Shown here: positions 33,660 through 42,456 of the stretch, piece by piece
Layout of the letters: every line of letters starts with the position of its first letter
How positions within the stretch are numbered: the stretch's first letter is position 1
Assembly: GCA_051414805.1 (NCBI GenBank)
Contig: CP166702.1
Span: 620,001-684,000, forward strand
Reading direction: 5' to 3'
DNA from: Xenophilus sp003671765
GTDB taxonomy: Bacteria > Pseudomonadota > Gammaproteobacteria > Burkholderiales > Burkholderiaceae_C
Length of the DNA: 64,000 nt
Notes under the pieces: model-generated
What the model was told of the DNA's origin: nothing
What the model saw: the letters and a program-made list of their open reading frames with translations, nothing else
Databases searched by the model: none
Program-made: the position numbers and the translations under genes

Positions 33660-34607
33660 ATGGACCGCCTCACCCAGCTCGAAACTTTCGTCGCCGTCGC
33701 CACGCGGGGCAGCCTCACCGCCGCGGCGAAGGCCGAGGGCGTGGCGCCGGCCATCGTCGGGCGGCGCATCGACGCGCTGGAGGAGCGCCTGGGTGTCAAG
33801 CTGCTGCTGCGCACCACGCGCCGCCTCACGCTCACGCACGAGGGCAGCGCCTTCCTGGAGGACTGCCAGCGCCTGCTGACCGAGCTCGCCAATGCCGAGG
33901 CCAGCGTCAGCGCCGGGGGCGTCAAGGCCAGCGGGCACCTGCGCGTCACCGCCCCGGCGGGATTCGGGCGTCGCCACGTGGCGCCCCTGGTGCCGCGCTT
34001 CCACGAGCTGCACCCGGAGGTGACCATCTCACTGAACCTCAGCGACCGGGTGATCGACATGGCGGGCGAGAACTTCGATTGCGCCGTTCGCGTGGGCGAC
34101 CTGCCGGATTCGTCGCTCGTGAGCATGCGGCTGGCCGACAACCGGCGCCGCTGCGTCGCCACGCCGGAATTCCTGCGCCGCCACGGCGTGCCGCAGCATC
34201 CCACGGACCTGGTGCGCTTCGCCTGCCTGACGCTCAGCAGCGATGCGTCGCAGACGCGTGGATGGGCATTCCGCGTGCCGCGCAGCGGGGCCAGCGCGAC
34301 GGATGGCGACGCCGAGGAAGTGATCCACCTCAAGCCCAGTGGCCCGCTCGATTGCTCCGACGGGCAGGTGCTGCACGACTGGTGCCTGGCGGGCCACGGC
34401 ATCGCCTGGCGCAGCACCTGGGAGGTGGAGGCCGAGATCGACGCCGGTCTGCTGGTGCCGGTGCTCGACCGCTTCGCCGCGCCGCCCAACGGCATCTACG
34501 CCGTGTTCCCGCAGCGCAAGCATCTGCCGCTTCGGGTGCGGCTGTGGCTGGATTTCCTCAAGGCGCATTACGCGCGGCCGGACTACTGGGGCCGCGCGGC
34601 GGGCTGA
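33660..34607 (+). CDS. LysR family regulator
   Basis: 315 residues. The DNA-binding domain MDRLTQLETFVAVATRGSLTAAAKAEGVAPAIVGRRIDALEERLGVKLLLRTTRRLTLTHEG and the effector domain (GHLRVTAPAGFGRRHVAPLVPRFHELHPEVTISLNLSDRVIDM) place it in the CrgA/PecT-like group of betaproteobacterial regulators. No divergent gene: upstream is the 63-nt repeat, downstream a DUF2214 gene on the same strand, so its target is not obvious. Confidence 0.92.
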   Translation: MDRLTQLETFVAVATRGSLTAAAKAEGVAPAIVGRRIDALEERLGVKLLLRTTRRLTLTHEGSAFLEDCQRLLTELANAEASVSAGGVKASGHLRVTAPAGFGRRHVAPLVPRFHELHPEVTISLNLSDRVIDMAGENFDCAVRVGDLPDSSLVSMRLADNRRRCVATPEFLRRHGVPQHPTDLVRFACLTLSSDASQTRGWAFRVPRSGASATDGDAEEVIHLKPSGPLDCSDGQVLHDWCLAGHGIAWRSTWEVEAEIDAGLLVPVLDRFAAPPNGIYAVFPQRKHLPLRVRLWLDFLKAHYARPDYWGRAAG

Positions 34608-34738
34608 GCGACACGCCGTCCGCGCCTGCGTGCGTGCGTTTCGCGCCGCAAGGCGGCACTTCGTCGCTCGGGCCGGCCAGGACGCGGCTGCGCGGCACAA
34701 TCCGTCGACCTTTGCCACCCACGACGAAAGCCGCCGCG

Positions 34739-35191
34739 ATGACCCTCGAAGCCATCCTCGCCTACCTGCACCTGCTGGCCATCCTGACGATGGTCGTCTT
34801 CATCGCCAGCGAGGCGGCGCTGTGCCGCGTGGAGTGGCTCAATGCGAAGGTGGTCGAGCGCCTCGCGCGGGTGGACATGGTCTACGGCATCGCCGCCATG
34901 GCCGTGCTGGCCACCGGCATCGTGCGAACCGTGTGGGGCGTGAAGGGCACGGCCTGGTACTGGACCAACCCCTTGCTGCACGTGAAGTTCACGCTCTTCG
35001 TCATCGTCGGCGTGATCTCGATCTTCCCGACGCTCACCTACCTGCGCTGGCGCAAGCAGCTGCGCGCCACGGGCGCGCTGCCCGCCGAGGCCGAGGTGAA
35101 GAAGACGCGCAAGCTGGTGATGGTGCAGGCGCACCTGATCGCGGTGATCCCGCTGTTCGCCGTCTTCCTCGCGCGCGGCTTCGGAAAGTAG
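34739..35191 (+). CDS. DUF2214 family membrane protein
   Basis: 150 residues with four hydrophobic helices: AILAYLHLLAILTMVVFIASEAAL, VDMVYGIAAMAVLATGIVRTVW, LLHVKFTLFVIVGVISIFPTLTYLRW, and LVMVQAHLIAVIPLFAVFLARGF. His12 and other His residues in the membrane suggest haem or metal binding, as in CopD-like proteins, but this is unproven. Followed by a strong terminator. Confidence 0.85.
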   Translation: MTLEAILAYLHLLAILTMVVFIASEAALCRVEWLNAKVVERLARVDMVYGIAAMAVLATGIVRTVWGVKGTAWYWTNPLLHVKFTLFVIVGVISIFPTLTYLRWRKQLRATGALPAEAEVKKTRKLVMVQAHLIAVIPLFAVFLARGFGK

Positions 35192-35220
35192 CTCGGCCCC
35201 TCCGCGAAGCGGCCTGAAGG

Positions 35221-35252
35221 ACAAAGCCCCGCAGGTGCGGGGCTTTGTTTTC
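35221..35252. terminator. Rho-independent terminator between convergent genes
   Basis: ACAAAGCCCCGC (35221-35232) and GCGGGGCTTTGT (35237-35248) form a perfect 12-bp stem with loop AGGT, then TTTCTCC. It ends the DUF2214 gene and faces the 3' end of the PsiF gene. Confidence 0.92.
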
Positions 35253-35267
35253 TCCTTGGCGAAGCCG

Positions 35268-35621
35268 TTACGCCGCCTTGTTGCTCAGGCACTCCTTCAT
35301 GAAGGCCTTGCGGGCGTCGCCCTTGAGTTCCTTGGCCTTGGGATCGGCGTTGCAGGTCTTCATCTTGGTCTGCTGCTTTTCCTGCTTGCTGGCCGACAGG
35401 CACTCCTTCATGAAGGCCTTGCGCTCGTCGCCCTTGAGTTCCTTGGCCTTGGGGTCGGCATTGCAGGTGGCCATCTTGCCTTGCTGGGCGGTGGGCGCCT
35501 TGGCCGGTGCTGCCGCTGCAGGCGCGGCCGCCGGCGCTGCGGCGGCAGGTGCCGTGGTCTGCGCCATGGCGTTGAAGGACAGGGCGGCGCCCAGTGCGAT
35601 CAGGGAGAGGAGCTTTTTCAT
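35268..35621 (-). CDS. PsiF repeat-containing exported protein
   Basis: 117 residues. A signal peptide (MKKLLSLIALGAALSFNAMAQ) and an Ala/Pro linker are followed by two nearly identical PsiF repeats, CNADPKAKELKGDERKAFMKECLS and CNADPKAKELKGDARKAFMKECLS. Each carries a C...C pair that may form a disulphide. E. coli PsiF is phosphate-starvation induced; its function is unknown. No Pho box was identified by eye. Confidence 0.92.
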   Translation of the reverse strand: MKKLLSLIALGAALSFNAMAQTTAPAAAAPAAAPAAAAPAKAPTAQQGKMATCNADPKAKELKGDERKAFMKECLSASKQEKQQTKMKTCNADPKAKELKGDARKAFMKECLSNKAA

Positions 35622-35794
35622 GGTGTGTGTTTCCTGAGCAGGGTGGTGAAAAAAGTGACGGTTCCCTTCAGGCACCTGCCGCTGGCCGGCGCCGGGCCCG
35701 GAGTCGGACCTCGGCCTCTAACGTACCGCAGGCGCGCCCGGCTGACATCCTCCCCGCGCGGCGCCTGCGGGTTTGCCCCCGATAAAATCCGTCG

Positions 35795-37471
35795 ATGCTT
35801 ACAGTCAAACAGGAGCTGCTGGCCGACCTGGGCCAGGCGCTCGAGGCCCTCGAGCCGGGCGCCGGCAGCCGCGCCGCCTTCGAATCGCCCAAGGTCGCCG
35901 CGCACGGCGACTTCGCCTGCACCGCGGCGATGCAGCTCGCCAAGCCGCTCAAGAAGAACCCCCGCCAGCTCGGCGAGGCCCTGCGCGAGGACCTGCTCGC
36001 CCGCCCGGCCTTCCAGCGCTGGGTCGATGCGATCGAGATCGCCGGGCCCGGCTTCCTCAACATCCGCCTCAAGCCCGCCGCCAAGCAGCAGGTGGTGCGC
36101 GAGGTGCTCGAGGCCGGTGCCGGCTTCGGCCGCAAGCCGGCCGCCTCGGGCGGCAAGGTGCTGGTCGAATTCGTCTCGGCCAACCCGACCGGCCCGCTGC
36201 ACGTGGGCCACGGCCGCCAGGCCGCGCTGGGCGATGCGATCTGCAACCTGCTCGACGCACAGGGCGCGCAGGTGTGGCGCGAGTTCTATTACAACGACGC
36301 CGGCGTCCAGATCCATACCCTGGCCAACAGCACGCAGCTGCGCGCGCGCGGCTTCAAGCCCGGCGACCCCGAATGGCCCGAGCAGGCCTACAACGGCGAC
36401 TACATCGCCGACATCGCGGCCGACTTCCTGGCGAAGAAGACCGTCAAGTCCGACGACCGGGAGTACACGGCCAGCGGCGACGTGAACGACCTCGATTCGA
36501 TCCGCCAGTTCGCGGTCGCCTATCTGCGCCACGAGCAGGACCTGGACCTGCAGGCCTTCCAGGTGCGCTTCGACAACTACTACCTCGAGTCCAGCCTGTA
36601 CACCAGCGGCCGCGTCGAGGCCACCGTGAACAAGCTCATCGCCGCCGGCAAGACCTACGAGCAGGATGGCGCCCTGTGGCTGAAGTCGACCGAGTACGGC
36701 GACGACAAGGACCGCGTGATGCGCAAGGGCGACGGCACGTACACGTACTTCGTTCCCGACGTCGCCTACCACCTGGCCAAGTGGGAGCGCGGCTTCCACC
36801 GCGTGGTCAACATCCAGGGCACCGACCACCACGGCACCATCGCGCGCGTGCGCGCCGGCCTGCAGGCGGTCGGCGAAGGCATCCCCGAGGGCTACCCCGA
36901 CTACGTGCTGCACACCATGGTGCGGGTGATGCGCGGCAGCGAGGAGGTCAAGATCTCCAAGCGCGCCGGCAGCTACGTCACCCTGCGCGACCTGATCGAG
37001 TGGACCAGCACCGACGCGGTGCGCTTCTTCCTGCTCAGCCGCAAGCCCGACACCGAGTACACCTTCGACGTCGACCTGGCGGTGCAGAAGAACAACGACA
37101 ACCCGGTGTACTACGTGCAGTACGCGCATGCGCGCATCTGCTCGGTGCTCGACAAGGAAGGCACCGACCCGGCCGTGCTGAAGGACGTCGACCTCGCGCC
37201 CCTGGCGACCGAGGCGGCGCAGCCGCTCATGCTGCTGCTGGCCAGGTACCCCGACATGCTGGCGGCCGCCGCGCGCGACTTCGCGCCGCACGACGTCACC
37301 TTCTACCTGCGCGAACTGGCCGCGGCCTACCACAGCTACTACGACGCCGAGCGCATCCTGGTCGAGGACGAAGCCGTGAAGAAGGCCCGGCTGGCCCTGG
37401 TCGCCGCCACCGCACAGGTGCTGCACAATGGCCTGGCGGTGCTCGGCGTGAGCGCACCGCGCAAGATGTGA
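35795..37471 (+). CDS. argS: Arginyl-tRNA synthetase
   Basis: 558-residue cytoplasmic class I synthetase. An N-terminal Add1 domain is followed by ANPTGPLHVGHGRQ with the HIGH-type HVGH near residue 132, a Rossmann core, the KMSKS-like KISKRAGSYVTL, and a helical anticodon domain ending with DEAVKKARLALVAATAQVLHNGLAVLGV. Length is normal. The SPOR gene starts 13 bp after the stop, so they are probably one transcript. Confidence 0.98.
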   Translation: MLTVKQELLADLGQALEALEPGAGSRAAFESPKVAAHGDFACTAAMQLAKPLKKNPRQLGEALREDLLARPAFQRWVDAIEIAGPGFLNIRLKPAAKQQVVREVLEAGAGFGRKPAASGGKVLVEFVSANPTGPLHVGHGRQAALGDAICNLLDAQGAQVWREFYYNDAGVQIHTLANSTQLRARGFKPGDPEWPEQAYNGDYIADIAADFLAKKTVKSDDREYTASGDVNDLDSIRQFAVAYLRHEQDLDLQAFQVRFDNYYLESSLYTSGRVEATVNKLIAAGKTYEQDGALWLKSTEYGDDKDRVMRKGDGTYTYFVPDVAYHLAKWERGFHRVVNIQGTDHHGTIARVRAGLQAVGEGIPEGYPDYVLHTMVRVMRGSEEVKISKRAGSYVTLRDLIEWTSTDAVRFFLLSRKPDTEYTFDVDLAVQKNNDNPVYYVQYAHARICSVLDKEGTDPAVLKDVDLAPLATEAAQPLMLLLARYPDMLAAAARDFAPHDVTFYLRELAAAYHSYYDAERILVEDEAVKKARLALVAATAQVLHNGLAVLGVSAPRKM

Positions 37472-37484
37472 GCCATTACCACCC

Positions 37485-38180
37485 ATGAGAAGCAGACAAA
37501 GAGGGAATTTCGTCATCGGCCTGATCGTGGGCGTCGTGCTGGGGCTCGGCGTGGCCCTCGGCGTGGCGGTCTACGTGACCAAGGTGCCGATCCCGTTCGT
37601 CACCAAGAACCAGCCGCGCGGCGCCGACCAGGACGAGGCCGAGGCCCGCAAGAACCGCGACTGGGACCCGAACTCCCCGCTGGCCGGCAAGCCGCAGGCC
37701 CCGCGCACCCCGCCGCAGCCGATCGCACCGGCACCGGCCCCCACGGCCCCGGCCGTCGCGGGCGCGCCCGCGAGCACCGGCACGCTCAATGCGCCGGCCC
37801 CGGCGCCGGTCGTGGTGGCACCCAAGCCGGCCACGGCGCCGTCCACCTCGACCGATCCGCTGGGCGACTTCGCGCGCTCGCGCGCCGGCGGCAACCCGCC
37901 GTCGACGACGGTCGCGTCGGCGCCGCCGACCACCGGGCCCGATCCCTTCGTGTACTTCGTGCAGGCCGGCGCCTTCCGCACCAACGACGACGCCGAGGCG
38001 CAGCGCGCCAAGCTGTCGCTGATGGGCGTCGAGGCCAAGGTCACCGAGCGCGAGCAGGCCGGTCGCACGGTCTTCCGCGTGCGCGCCGGCCCGTTCAACA
38101 AGAAGGACGACGCCGACCGCCTGAAGGACCGCCTGGACGGCGGCGGCTTCGATGCGGCGCTGGTCCGTGTCCAGCGCTGA
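37485..38180 (+). CDS. SPOR domain membrane protein
   Basis: 231 residues. A short cytoplasmic start and one transmembrane helix (FVIGLIVGVVLGLGVALGVAVYVTKV, residues 9-34) are followed by a long Pro/Ala-rich periplasmic linker and a C-terminal SPOR domain (YFVQAGAFRTNDDAEAQRAKLSLMGVEAKVTEREQAGRTVFRVRAGPF, about residues 156-228). SPOR domains bind denuded glycans at the division site, so this is an FtsN-like or envelope-remodelling protein. Placed between argS and dsbA, an order I associate with this family. Confidence 0.93.
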   Translation: MRSRQRGNFVIGLIVGVVLGLGVALGVAVYVTKVPIPFVTKNQPRGADQDEAEARKNRDWDPNSPLAGKPQAPRTPPQPIAPAPAPTAPAVAGAPASTGTLNAPAPAPVVVAPKPATAPSTSTDPLGDFARSRAGGNPPSTTVASAPPTTGPDPFVYFVQAGAFRTNDDAEAQRAKLSLMGVEAKVTEREQAGRTVFRVRAGPFNKKDDADRLKDRLDGGGFDAALVRVQR

Positions 38181-38301
38181 GCTTTACCGTTCTTTATGCG
38201 GCGCCCGTGCTCTGCTGCGGGCGCGGCCCCGTTGATGAAGGCGGGCGGGAACTCCCCGCCGCGCCCGCGCTCTGTCAGCAGCCCTCTAGAAAGCATTCCA
38301 A

Positions 38302-38949
38302 ATGAAACGTCGTGACTTTTCGATCGCCACCGCCGCCGCGGTGTCGCTGCTGCCGCTGGCCGGCACCGTCCATGCGCAGGGCGGCTTCGCCGCCGGCAAG
38401 GACTACATCGTGCTCGGCAAGCCCGCGCCGGTCGACGCCCCGGCCGGCAAGGTCGAGGTGGTGGAGTTCTTCTCGTACAACTGCCCGCACTGCGCGGCCT
38501 TCGAGCCGCAGCTCGAGGCCTGGGTCAAGACCCTGCCCGCCAACGTCAGCTTCCGCCGCATCCCGGTGCCCTTCGTGGGCAACGACGTCGAGGCCAAGCA
38601 GAAGATGTACTACACGCTGGAAGCGCTGGGCAAGGTCGACGAGTTCCAGATGAAGATCTTCCAGGCCATCCACCAGGAGCGCCAGCGCCTGTTCGGCGAC
38701 GACGCCATCCTGGCCTGGGCCGAGAAGCAGCCCGGCCTGGATGCGAAGAAGTTCGCCGACACTTACAAGTCCTTCGGCGTGGCCGGCAAGGCCAAGCGCG
38801 CGACGCAGATGACCGACGCCTACAAGGTGGGCGGGGTGCCCGCGCTGGGCGTGGCGGGCCGCTGGTACGTCGATGGCGAGACCGCGGGCTCGCTGAGCCG
38901 TGCGCTGCAGGTGACCGACGCCCTGATCGCCCAGGCGAAGAAGGGCTGA
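38302..38949 (+). CDS. dsbA: Thiol:disulfide interchange protein DsbA
   Basis: 215-residue periplasmic oxidase that introduces disulphides into exported proteins. Signal peptide to about residue 26 (TVHAQ). The thioredoxin fold has the active site CPHC at residues 61-64 (FFSYNCPHCAAFE), an inserted helical domain, and the cis-Pro loop VGGVPALGV. No dsbB is in the window. A terminator follows. Confidence 0.96.
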   Translation: MKRRDFSIATAAAVSLLPLAGTVHAQGGFAAGKDYIVLGKPAPVDAPAGKVEVVEFFSYNCPHCAAFEPQLEAWVKTLPANVSFRRIPVPFVGNDVEAKQKMYYTLEALGKVDEFQMKIFQAIHQERQRLFGDDAILAWAEKQPGLDAKKFADTYKSFGVAGKAKRATQMTDAYKVGGVPALGVAGRWYVDGETAGSLSRALQVTDALIAQAKKG

Positions 38950-38991
38950 TCCGGCCTCCGGTGGGCGCGTTGGCGCGCTGCCGTCGCCCGC

Positions 38992-39018
38992 AAGCCCGCT
39001 CCGGCGGGCTTTCGTTCT
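38992..39018 (+). terminator. Rho-independent terminator after dsbA
   Basis: AAGCCCGC (38992-38999) and GCGGGCTT (39004-39011) form a perfect 8-bp stem with loop TCCG, followed by TCGTTCTT. Confidence 0.75.
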
Positions 39019-39073
39019 TGGGCATAGCGATGTCCGCAGGCCGGCATACAATGCCAGCAAGTTTCGTGCCTCT

Positions 39074-39787
39074 ATGACACACCGCGTTCCGTCCTCCCCC
39101 CTTTCCCTTCGTCGCCTCACCCGCACCGCCCTGTGCGTGCTCGCCCTGGCTGCCGCCGTCGGCGCCCACGCCGAGAAGGCCGACCGGACCAAGCCGATGA
39201 ACATCGAGGCCGACTCGATGCGCTACGACGACCTCAAGCAGACCAGCGTCTTCACCGGCCGCGTGGTGGTCACCAAGGGCACGATCATCATCCGGGGCGC
39301 GCGCATCGACGTGCGCCAGGACCCGGACGGCTACCAGTACGGCGTGGTCACCGCCGCGCCCGGCCAGCGCGCCTACTACAAGCAGAAGCGCGACGCCGGC
39401 CCGGACGAGTGGATCGAGGGCGAGTCGGAGGTCATCGAATACGACGGCCGCGCCGACAACGTGAAGTTCATCCGCCGCGCCGTGATGCGCCGCCTGATCG
39501 GCGCGACGGTGAACGACGAGACCACCGGCCCGCTGATCGTCTACGACCAGAGCAACGACACCTTCACCGTCAACGGCGCACCGCTGCCGCCCGACGCCAG
39601 CGTGTCGACCGGCCAGCCCGGCAGCCGCGTGCGCGCCATCCTCACGCCCAAGGCCGCCGGGGCCGGCGCCGCGGCAGCCGGACGCAGCCCGGCGCCCGCC
39701 GCCGCACCCGCGCCGGCGCCCGCCACACCGGCCGGCAAGGGCCTGCGGCCCAGCACCACGCTGGACAGCCAGGGATCGCGCCCGTGA
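39074..39787 (+). CDS. lptA: LPS transport periplasmic protein LptA
   Basis: 237 residues. Signal peptide ending AVGAHAEK. The OstA/LptA beta-jellyroll covers about residues 40-180 (PMNIEADSMRYDDLKQTSVFTGRVVVTKGTIIIRGARIDV, then EVIEYDGRADNVKFIRRAVMRR). It forms the periplasmic bridge that carries LPS from the inner to the outer membrane. A Pro/Ala-rich C-terminal tail of about 50 residues is longer than in E. coli. Its stop overlaps the lptB start (GTGA). lptC and kdsC are not immediately upstream. Confidence 0.95.
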   Translation: MTHRVPSSPLSLRRLTRTALCVLALAAAVGAHAEKADRTKPMNIEADSMRYDDLKQTSVFTGRVVVTKGTIIIRGARIDVRQDPDGYQYGVVTAAPGQRAYYKQKRDAGPDEWIEGESEVIEYDGRADNVKFIRRAVMRRLIGATVNDETTGPLIVYDQSNDTFTVNGAPLPPDASVSTGQPGSRVRAILTPKAAGAGAAAAGRSPAPAAAPAPAPATPAGKGLRPSTTLDSQGSRP

Positions 39788-40578
39788 TCGAGGCGGTGAT
39801 TCCCGGGGCCGACAAGGGGGTGGCCGGCAGCCGCCTGGAGGCGCGCGGCCTGCAGAAGACCTACGGCAGCCGCAAGGTCGTCAAGGACGTCTCGCTCGAC
39901 GTGCAGAAGGGCGAAGTGGTCGGGCTGCTGGGCCCCAACGGCGCGGGCAAGACCACCTCGTTCTACATGATCGTGGGCCTGGTGCGGGCCGACGCCGGCG
40001 AGATCACCATCGACGGCGAACCGATCGCCCACATGCCCATCCACCGCCGCGCGCGCATGGGCCTGTCGTACCTGCCGCAGGAGGCCTCGATCTTCCGCAA
40101 GCTCAGCGTCGAGGAGAACGTGCGCGCCGTGCTGGAACTGCAGACCGAGACCGACGAGCGCGGCCGCGCGGTGCCCTTGCCCAAGGCGCGCATCGAGGAG
40201 CGCCTGTCGGAACTGCTGGCCGACCTGCGGGTGGACCACCTGCGCGATTCGCCGGCGCTGGCGCTGTCGGGCGGCGAACGCCGCCGCGTCGAGATCGCAC
40301 GCGCGCTGGCCACGCAGCCGCGCTTCATCCTGCTGGACGAGCCCTTTGCCGGCATCGACCCGATCGCGGTGATCGAGATCCAGCGGATCATCAGCTTCCT
40401 CAAGGAGCGCGGCATCGGCGTGCTCATCACCGACCACAACGTGCGTGAGACGCTGGGCATCTGCGACCACGCCTTCATCATCAGCGACGGGCAAGTGCTG
40501 GCACAAGGCACGCCATCGGAGATCGTCGACAACGCCGAGGTACGCCGCGTGTACCTAGGCGAGCACTTCCGAATGTGA
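39784..40578 (+). CDS. lptB: LPS export ABC transporter ATPase LptB
   Basis: 264-residue cytoplasmic ATPase of the LptB2FG extractor. Walker A GPNGAGKTT, Q-loop LPQEASIF, signature LSGGERRRVE, Walker B RFILLDEPFAGIDP and the switch His TDHN are all present. The start is a GTG overlapping the lptA stop; about 15 residues precede the conserved core (LEARGLQKTYGSRKVV). Followed by rpoN in the usual order. Confidence 0.97.
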   Translation: MIEAVIPGADKGVAGSRLEARGLQKTYGSRKVVKDVSLDVQKGEVVGLLGPNGAGKTTSFYMIVGLVRADAGEITIDGEPIAHMPIHRRARMGLSYLPQEASIFRKLSVEENVRAVLELQTETDERGRAVPLPKARIEERLSELLADLRVDHLRDSPALALSGGERRRVEIARALATQPRFILLDEPFAGIDPIAVIEIQRIISFLKERGIGVLITDHNVRETLGICDHAFIISDGQVLAQGTPSEIVDNAEVRRVYLGEHFRM

Positions 40579-40645
40579 CCGGGGTCGGCATGCCGATTTC
40601 GCTCGTGACCGACTGGCCTTTGGACCCGGTGGGAGGCGTTGCTTC

Positions 40646-42241
40646 GTGAAGCAAGGCCTGTCGCTGCGCGTCTCGCAGCACCTCGCGCTCACGCCGCAAT
40701 TGCAGCAGTCGATCCGGCTGCTGCAGCTGTCCACGCTCGAACTCAGCCAGGAAGTCGAGCAGATGCTCGACGACAACCCTTTTCTCGAACGCCTGAACGA
40801 GGAGGCGCCGCGCGAGGAGTTCGGCGTCGAGGCGGCCGACACGCCCGCGCCGCGCGAAGAGCGCGAGGATGCCGGCGAGTTGGCTACCAGTTCCATGGCT
40901 ACTTCCGCGGACGGGACGGGCGCTGCAGGCCAGAATGACACCGAGTCCACGGTGTCCGACGCGGTCGAGGGCGAACCCTCCGAGCCCGACTGGGACGGCG
41001 ACGGCACCGTCGACCTCGCGCCCGACGATTCCGAGTGGGGCGGCGACGCGCCGGCCCGCAACAACAACGCCGGCGACGACGAGCGCGCCGATGCGACCGA
41101 GCTGGCGCGCAGCCAGGAGTCGCTGCAGGCCTTCCTGCACCGCCAGGCCCTGTCGCTGCGCCTGTCGCCCGAGGACTCGGCCGCGCTGCGCTTCCTGATC
41201 GAATCGCTCAACGACGATGGCTACCTCGAGGACTCGCTGCCCGCGCTGGCCTCGGGCCTGGCCGGCGACGACAACGACCAGTTCGACGACCTGGTGCACC
41301 ACTTCCAGGTCGCGCTGGGCCTGCTGCAGAGCCTGGAGCCGGTGGGCGTGGGCGCGCGCGACCTGGGCGAGTGCCTGGCGATCCAGCTGCGCGCCGGCGC
41401 CGAGGACGACGAGGGCGACCCCGAAGCCGCCGACGTGCGCAAGGTGGCCCTGGCCATCTGCAAGCAGCCGATGGAGCTGCTGGCCAAGCGCGACTTCCGG
41501 CGCCTGGCCACGCTGACGCGCAGCACCGAGGACGAGGTGCGCCAGGCCATGCAGCTCATTGCGCGGCTCGAGCCCAAGCCGGGCCGGCGCTTCGTCGACG
41601 TCGAGCGCAACATCGTCGTGCCCGACGTGATCGTCACCAAGACCGGGCGCGGCACGAACATCAAGTTCCGGGTGCAGCTCAACCCCGACGTGATGCCGCG
41701 GCTGCGGGTGCACGACATCTACGCCGGCGCGCTCAAGTCGCACAAGGGCGAAGGCAGCCAGGCGCTGAGCCAGCGGCTGCAGGAGGCGCGCTGGTTCATC
41801 AAGAACATCCAGCAGCGCTTCGACACCATCCTGCGCGTGTCCAACGCCATCGTCGAACGGCAGAAGAACTTCTTCGTGCACGGCGAGCTGGCCATGCGGC
41901 CGCTGGTGCTGCGCGAGATCGCCGACGAGCTGGGCCTGCACGAGTCCACCATCAGCCGCGTGACCACCGCGAAGTACATGGCCACGCCTTTCGGCACGGT
42001 GGAGCTCAAGTACTTCTTCGGCTCCGCGCTGGGCACCGAGACCGGCGGCAACGCGTCGAGCACGGCAGTGCGCGCGCTCATCAAGCAGTTCGTCGGCTCC
42101 GAGAACACGAAGAAGCCGCTGTCGGACAGCCAGATCTCCGAGATGCTCAAGGAGCAGGGCATCGAGTGCGCGCGCCGCACGGTGGCCAAGTACCGCGAGG
42201 CCCTGCGCATCGCGCCGGCGAACCTGCGCAAGGCCCTGTAG
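40646..42241 (+). CDS. rpoN: RNA polymerase sigma-54 factor
   Basis: 531 residues. Region I (LSLRVSQHLALTPQLQQSIRLLQLSTLELSQEVEQMLDDNPFL) is at residues 5-50. An acidic region II of variable sequence follows (about 50-150), then the core-binding domain, the helix-turn-helix (LVLREIADELGLHESTISRVTTAKYMATPFGTVELKYFF), and the RpoN box ARRTVAKYREAL near the end. Recognises -24/-12 promoters with enhancer-binding activators. Region II contains a possible in-frame copy of a dispersed repeat (40882-40944). hpf and ptsN, which often follow rpoN, are absent. Confidence 0.97.
   Translation: MKQGLSLRVSQHLALTPQLQQSIRLLQLSTLELSQEVEQMLDDNPFLERLNEEAPREEFGVEAADTPAPREEREDAGELATSSMATSADGTGAAGQNDTESTVSDAVEGEPSEPDWDGDGTVDLAPDDSEWGGDAPARNNNAGDDERADATELARSQESLQAFLHRQALSLRLSPEDSAALRFLIESLNDDGYLEDSLPALASGLAGDDNDQFDDLVHHFQVALGLLQSLEPVGVGARDLGECLAIQLRAGAEDDEGDPEAADVRKVALAICKQPMELLAKRDFRRLATLTRSTEDEVRQAMQLIARLEPKPGRRFVDVERNIVVPDVIVTKTGRGTNIKFRVQLNPDVMPRLRVHDIYAGALKSHKGEGSQALSQRLQEARWFIKNIQQRFDTILRVSNAIVERQKNFFVHGELAMRPLVLREIADELGLHESTISRVTTAKYMATPFGTVELKYFFGSALGTETGGNASSTAVRALIKQFVGSENTKKPLSDSQISEMLKEQGIECARRTVAKYREALRIAPANLRKAL
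40882..40944 (+). repeat. Possible 63-nt repeat copy D inside rpoN region II
   Basis: GGCTACCAGTTCCATGGCTA... CGGGACGGGCGCTGCAGGCC has the same layout as copies A-C but matches copy B at only about 31 of 63 positions. It encodes part of the non-conserved acidic linker. Treated as tentative. Confidence 0.35.
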
Positions 42242-42264
42242 GGCGGGGGGTACGGGATCGGACT

Positions 42265-42374
42265 TCCGTACGCGAAGGACGCGAAAACTTCGCGAAAGTC
42301 GCAAAAGAACAGCCCAAAAAATCTTCGGCTTCTTTCGCGTTCGTTGTGGAAGCTTTGCGCCTTTCGCGTACGGA
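42265..42374. repeat. 110-bp long palindromic element, copy 2
   Basis: Arms TCCGTACGCGAAGGACGCGA... (42265-42309) and ...CCTTTCGCGTACGGA (42330-42374) are 45-base inverted repeats with scattered mismatches around an AT-rich loop. They share AAGTCGCAAAAGAA and the TTCTTT partner with copy 1 at 28732-28848. Lies between rpoN and the convergent sensor kinase gene. Confidence 0.85.
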
Positions 42375-42456
42375 TACATCCGATGGACCGGGTCCAAATC
42401 GCCGCGCAACGACCGCCCCGCTGACGCGTTGGCCATCGATTTGATGGCGACGCTGC

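Noticed and set aside
35268..35621. The two PsiF repeats as a DNA tandem repeat or CRISPR-like array
   Set aside because: The repetition is at protein level with a conserved C...C pattern in a signal-peptide protein; there are only two units and no spacers.
42431..42449. GGCCATCGATTTGATGGC as another copy of the 63-nt repeat
   Set aside because: Only the small stem resembles the family; the GC hairpin and T-rich end are missing, so it may be coincidence.
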